A DNA stretch of 6,496 bases from CBDUXZ01 sp965371325 [NCBI: uncultured bacterium]. Its GTDB lineage: Bacteria > JAUYMQ01. A program made the translations under genes and the position numbers. Where the stretch lies: assembly GCA_965371325.1 (NCBI GenBank), contig CBDUXZ010000111.1:1-6496 (forward strand). The letters are read 5' to 3'. Shown piece by piece: positions 4,117 through 6,496 of the stretch. Within the stretch, counting starts at the first letter, position 1. Every line of letters begins with the position of its first letter. Below the pieces are notes generated by a model. The model was not told the DNA's origin and made no database searches. It saw nothing but the letters and a program-made list of their open reading frames with translations.

Positions 4117-6496
4117 CGACGACGGATGCGCTCGCACCGCCCCCCGGGACGGCGGCGCACGCGGCGAGCGCCACGCGGCGCAGCATTGCCTGCCGGTTTC
4201 CCTTCAGCAGCACCTGCCACCGCCAGCGGTTTCGGACCTTCGGGACGAGGGCGGGCGAAGGCCCGAGCACTTCGACATCGCGTCCGCAAGCGGCGTCGCT
4301 CGCGCAGAACCGCCGTGCCGCTTCCGCGCAAAGCGCTGCCCCCTCCTGCGCAACAGCCTGCACGGGGGCCGTGACGCGGATGTTCGTGAGGCGGCAGAAC
4401 GGAGGCCAGCGCGGCTCCCGCCTGTGGCTGATCTCCCCCTGGAAGAAGCCGTCATAATCATGCGACCGGACGTGAAAGAGACAGGCGTTGTCCGGATCGT
4501 AGGTCTGCACGAGCACCCGGCCCGCGGCTTCTCCGCGCCCTGCCCGCCCCGCCACCTGGGTCAGAAGCTGAAAGGTCCGCTCGGGCGCGCGGAAATCAGG
4601 AAAGTAGAGGCTCGATTCCGCCGAGATGACCCCCACGAGCGTGACACGCGGAAAGTCATGCCCCTTGGCCACCATCTGAGTTCCGACAAGGACGTCCGCC
4701 TTCCCCGCGCGGAGGCTCGCCAGGATCTCTTCCTGCGCGCCGCGCCGCATCGTCACATCGCGGTCGAGGCGCACTGTCCGCGCCCCGGGCACGGCTGCGC
4801 GGACCTCCGCTTCAACGCGCTCGGTGCCTTGTCCCCGGGATTCTGTCTGGCAGCCCCCGCATTCGGGGCACCCTGTCGGAACGGGCGCTTTGTAGTCACA
4901 GCTGTGGCACCGGAGCGCGCCTTCCTTCCGGGCGCGCCCCCTGTGCAGCACAAGCGACACATCGCAATTCGAACAGCGGAATGCATGGCCGCAATCGCGG
5001 CAGAAAAGGAAAGTGGCGAAGCCGCGCCTGTTAAGAAAGAGAATGGCCTGCTCGCCCCTTTCGACGGTTGCGCTCAGCGCGTTACGAAGGGCGCCCGAAA
5101 GAACGGGGGCCTCTCCGCCCGCAGCCGGCGACTCCTTGCGCATGTCCACGAGTTCGACCTTCGGCAACGGGCGGGCCGTAACGCGCTCGGGAAGATCCAG
5201 ACGCGTGTATCGTCCCTGCGCCGCGTTATGGAAGCTCTCCAGGGATGGCGTCGCTGATCCGAGGACGACCACGGCCGACTCCATCTTCGCGCGCATAACG
5301 GCCACGTCTCTGGCGTGATAGAGCAGGTTCTCCTCCTGCTTGTAGGTCCCCTCGTGTTCCTCGTCGACGATGAGAACGCCGAGGCGCTCGAGGGGCGCGA
5401 AGATCGCCGATCGGGCGCCGATCACGATCGGAAGCTCTCCGTTTCGGATCCGGCGCCACTGATCCGCGCGCTCCCGATCCGTAAGACCCGAGTGCTGGAC
5501 CGCGACGCAATTACCGAAGCGCGCGCGAAAGCGGTGGATGAGCTGGGGCGTCAGCGCGATCTCCGGCACGAGGACCACCGCGCCTTTCCCTTCCTCGAGG
5601 GCACGCGAAATGACGCGCAGGTACACCTCGGTTTTTCCACTCCCCGTGGCCCCGTAGAGAAGGAAGGGCCTGAATGCCCCGGCACCGACGTGCTGGTTCA
5701 CCGCATCGACGGCAACGCGCTGGGCCTCGGTCAGTGTATGCGGCGTGTCGGCGGGAACGGGCACCCCCAGGAAGGGATCGACCCGGAGCGCGGATCGCTC
5801 CTGAAGGGCGAGACCCCGCTCCCCGAGGGCCCGCAGCGCGGAGGCGGACCAGCCCGCCCTCTCGGGGATCTCTCCGACGGCGATCGGTCCATGGGTAACA
5901 AGGTGGTCCAGTGCCGCGCGCTGGCTACGGGCGCGGGGAGAAATTTCGGCGAGCCCCTGTTCCAGCGTTTTGCCCTGAAGGTCTGCCCGCCAGAGGAGCT
6001 TCGTCGGCGCCCCACGCCGGTCGAGGCGCTCCTCGCGAACCGCCCAGCCCCGCGCACGCAACGTACCGAGCAGCGCGAGAGAGAAGCGAGTGGATAGCGT
6101 GCGTTCGGGGACCCGTCCCCGCTTGGCGAGGTAAGCGATAACGCCAGCCGCCTCCTCGGGAACAATCTTCCCCTCACCGAGCGCCAGCCGCCCCTCCGGC
6201 GTCACCGAAACGGTGCGATGGCTGGCGGCAATCAGCGGCGCGGGAAGGGACGATTTCAGCGTGAGTCCAAGCGGATGGAGATAGTAATCGGAGACCCAGC
6301 GAAGAAGACCGAGGAGTTTCGGCGGGAGCGCGGGCACGTCGTCGTCCAGAACATCGATCGCCTCACGCAGGGCGAGGCCCGGAGAGGGTGCTCCTTGCGC
6401 GGAGGCGGCCTCCCCGAGAAGAATCCCCGTCAACCGGCGCCGGCCAAAGGGAACCAGCAGGCGCGTCCCCGGCAGGGCGCGCGCCGCGAGGGAGGG
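4088..6496 (-). CDS. priA: Primosomal protein N' (replication restart helicase PriA), N-terminus outside the window
   Basis: 802 codons are visible and the reading frame stays open to the window edge. The first visible residues include ALPGTRLLVPFGRRRLTGIL, so probably only 20-30 residues of the N-terminal DNA-binding domain are missing; a TTG at 6433 is internal, not the start. PriA is a superfamily 2, 3'-to-5' DNA helicase that recognises stalled or collapsed forks and reloads the replisome. Numbering visible residues: Walker A GATGSGKT (282-289), Walker B DEEH (378-381), GSAT motif III (413-416), motif V around VGTQMVAKGHDFP (604-616) and motif VI QVAGRAGRG (647-655). All eight zinc-binding cysteines are present (499, 502, 508, 511, 530, 533, 543, 546). 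The C-terminal domain contains VLGPSPALVPKVRNRWRWQV. Total length would be about 825, longer than E. coli PriA (732) but usual for many bacteria. It is intact and upstream of def. Confidence 0.97.
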   Translation of the reverse strand, partial: PSLAARALPGTRLLVPFGRRRLTGILLGEAASAQGAPSPGLALREAIDVLDDDVPALPPKLLGLLRWVSDYYLHPLGLTLKSSLPAPLIAASHRTVSVTPEGRLALGEGKIVPEEAAGVIAYLAKRGRVPERTLSTRFSLALLGTLRARGWAVREERLDRRGAPTKLLWRADLQGKTLEQGLAEISPRARSQRAALDHLVTHGPIAVGEIPERAGWSASALRALGERGLALQERSALRVDPFLGVPVPADTPHTLTEAQRVAVDAVNQHVGAGAFRPFLLYGATGSGKTEVYLRVISRALEEGKGAVVLVPEIALTPQLIHRFRARFGNCVAVQHSGLTDRERADQWRRIRNGELPIVIGARSAIFAPLERLGVLIVDEEHEGTYKQEENLLYHARDVAVMRAKMESAVVVLGSATPSLESFHNAAQGRYTRLDLPERVTARPLPKVELVDMRKESPAAGGEAPVLSGALRNALSATVERGEQAILFLNRRGFATFLFCRDCGHAFRCSNCDVSLVLHRGRARKEGALRCHSCDYKAPVPTGCPECGGCQTESRGQGTERVEAEVRAAVPGARTVRLDRDVTMRRGAQEEILASLRAGKADVLVGTQMVAKGHDFPRVTLVGVISAESSLYFPDFRAPERTFQLLTQVAGRAGRGEAAGRVLVQTYDPDNACLFHVRSHDYDGFFQGEISHRREPRWPPFCRLTNIRVTAPVQAVAQEGAALCAEAARRFCASDAACGRDVEVLGPSPALVPKVRNRWRWQVLLKGNRQAMLRRVALAACAAVPGGGASASVVVDVDPVSML

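Noticed and set aside
2947-4374. 475-codon open frame on the plus strand
   Set aside because: It lies antisense across the fmt start, all of def and the priA end, all of which carry unmistakable family motifs. Its translation is low-complexity and matches no family I know. Long antisense frames are expected in GC-rich DNA.
4424-6097. Two long plus-strand frames (4424-5257 and 5315-6097) opposite priA
   Set aside because: Both lie wholly inside priA, which keeps every helicase motif and all zinc cysteines. Their residue composition is that of an antisense shadow, rich in Arg, Pro, Ala and Gly.
6431-6433. TTG as the priA start codon
   Set aside because: The frame stays open upstream to the window edge and encodes conserved PriA N-terminal sequence (LVPFGRRRLTG), so this TTG is an internal leucine codon and the gene is cut by the window.

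Overview
This window is a compact, GC-rich stretch of bacterial chromosome with every gene on the minus strand. In transcription order (high to low coordinates) they are priA (5' end outside the window), def, fmt, htpX, rsmB and rpe (3' end outside the window). All six are recognisable from hallmark motifs. I see no mobile element, CRISPR array, RNA gene, prophage or defence gene, and no unknown protein large enough to suggest a new system. The order recalls the priA/def/fmt/rsmB/rpe neighbourhoods of Deltaproteobacteria and related GC-rich phyla. That placement is from memory and the taxon cannot be fixed from sequence alone. A HtpX with four predicted membrane spans fits a bacterium with a conventional inner membrane.

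Layout: priA (4088-6496) is followed by a short AT-rich gap (4030-4087). A weak sigma70-like promoter overlaps the priA 3' end and the gap. def (3523-4029) comes next. A 108-base gap (3415-3522) holds a strong strand-specific stem-loop that looks like a terminator or attenuator, and then fmt (2461-3414). The fmt-htpX gap (2398-2460), with the last bases of fmt, holds the best promoter in the window. It fits sigma70 and also resembles a heat-shock sigma32 (RpoH) promoter, which suits htpX (1552-2397). rsmB (155-1543) follows after 8 bases. rpe (1-154) starts directly at the rsmB stop codon, with its Shine-Dalgarno sequence inside the last rsmB codons.

Functions: Fmt formylates initiator Met-tRNA and Def removes the formyl group from new proteins, so the two complete the formyl-methionine cycle. 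RsmB methylates 16S rRNA at the decoding region. HtpX is a membrane quality-control protease. PriA restarts collapsed replication forks. Rpe is a pentose-phosphate enzyme. The likely transcription units are (priA)-def, fmt with a regulated or partly terminated leader, and htpX-rsmB-rpe from its own promoter. The main points for a second look are regulatory: the htpX promoter, the def-fmt stem-loop and the rsmB/rpe coupling. One further point is an alanine in a normally glycine position of the deformylase active-site motif.
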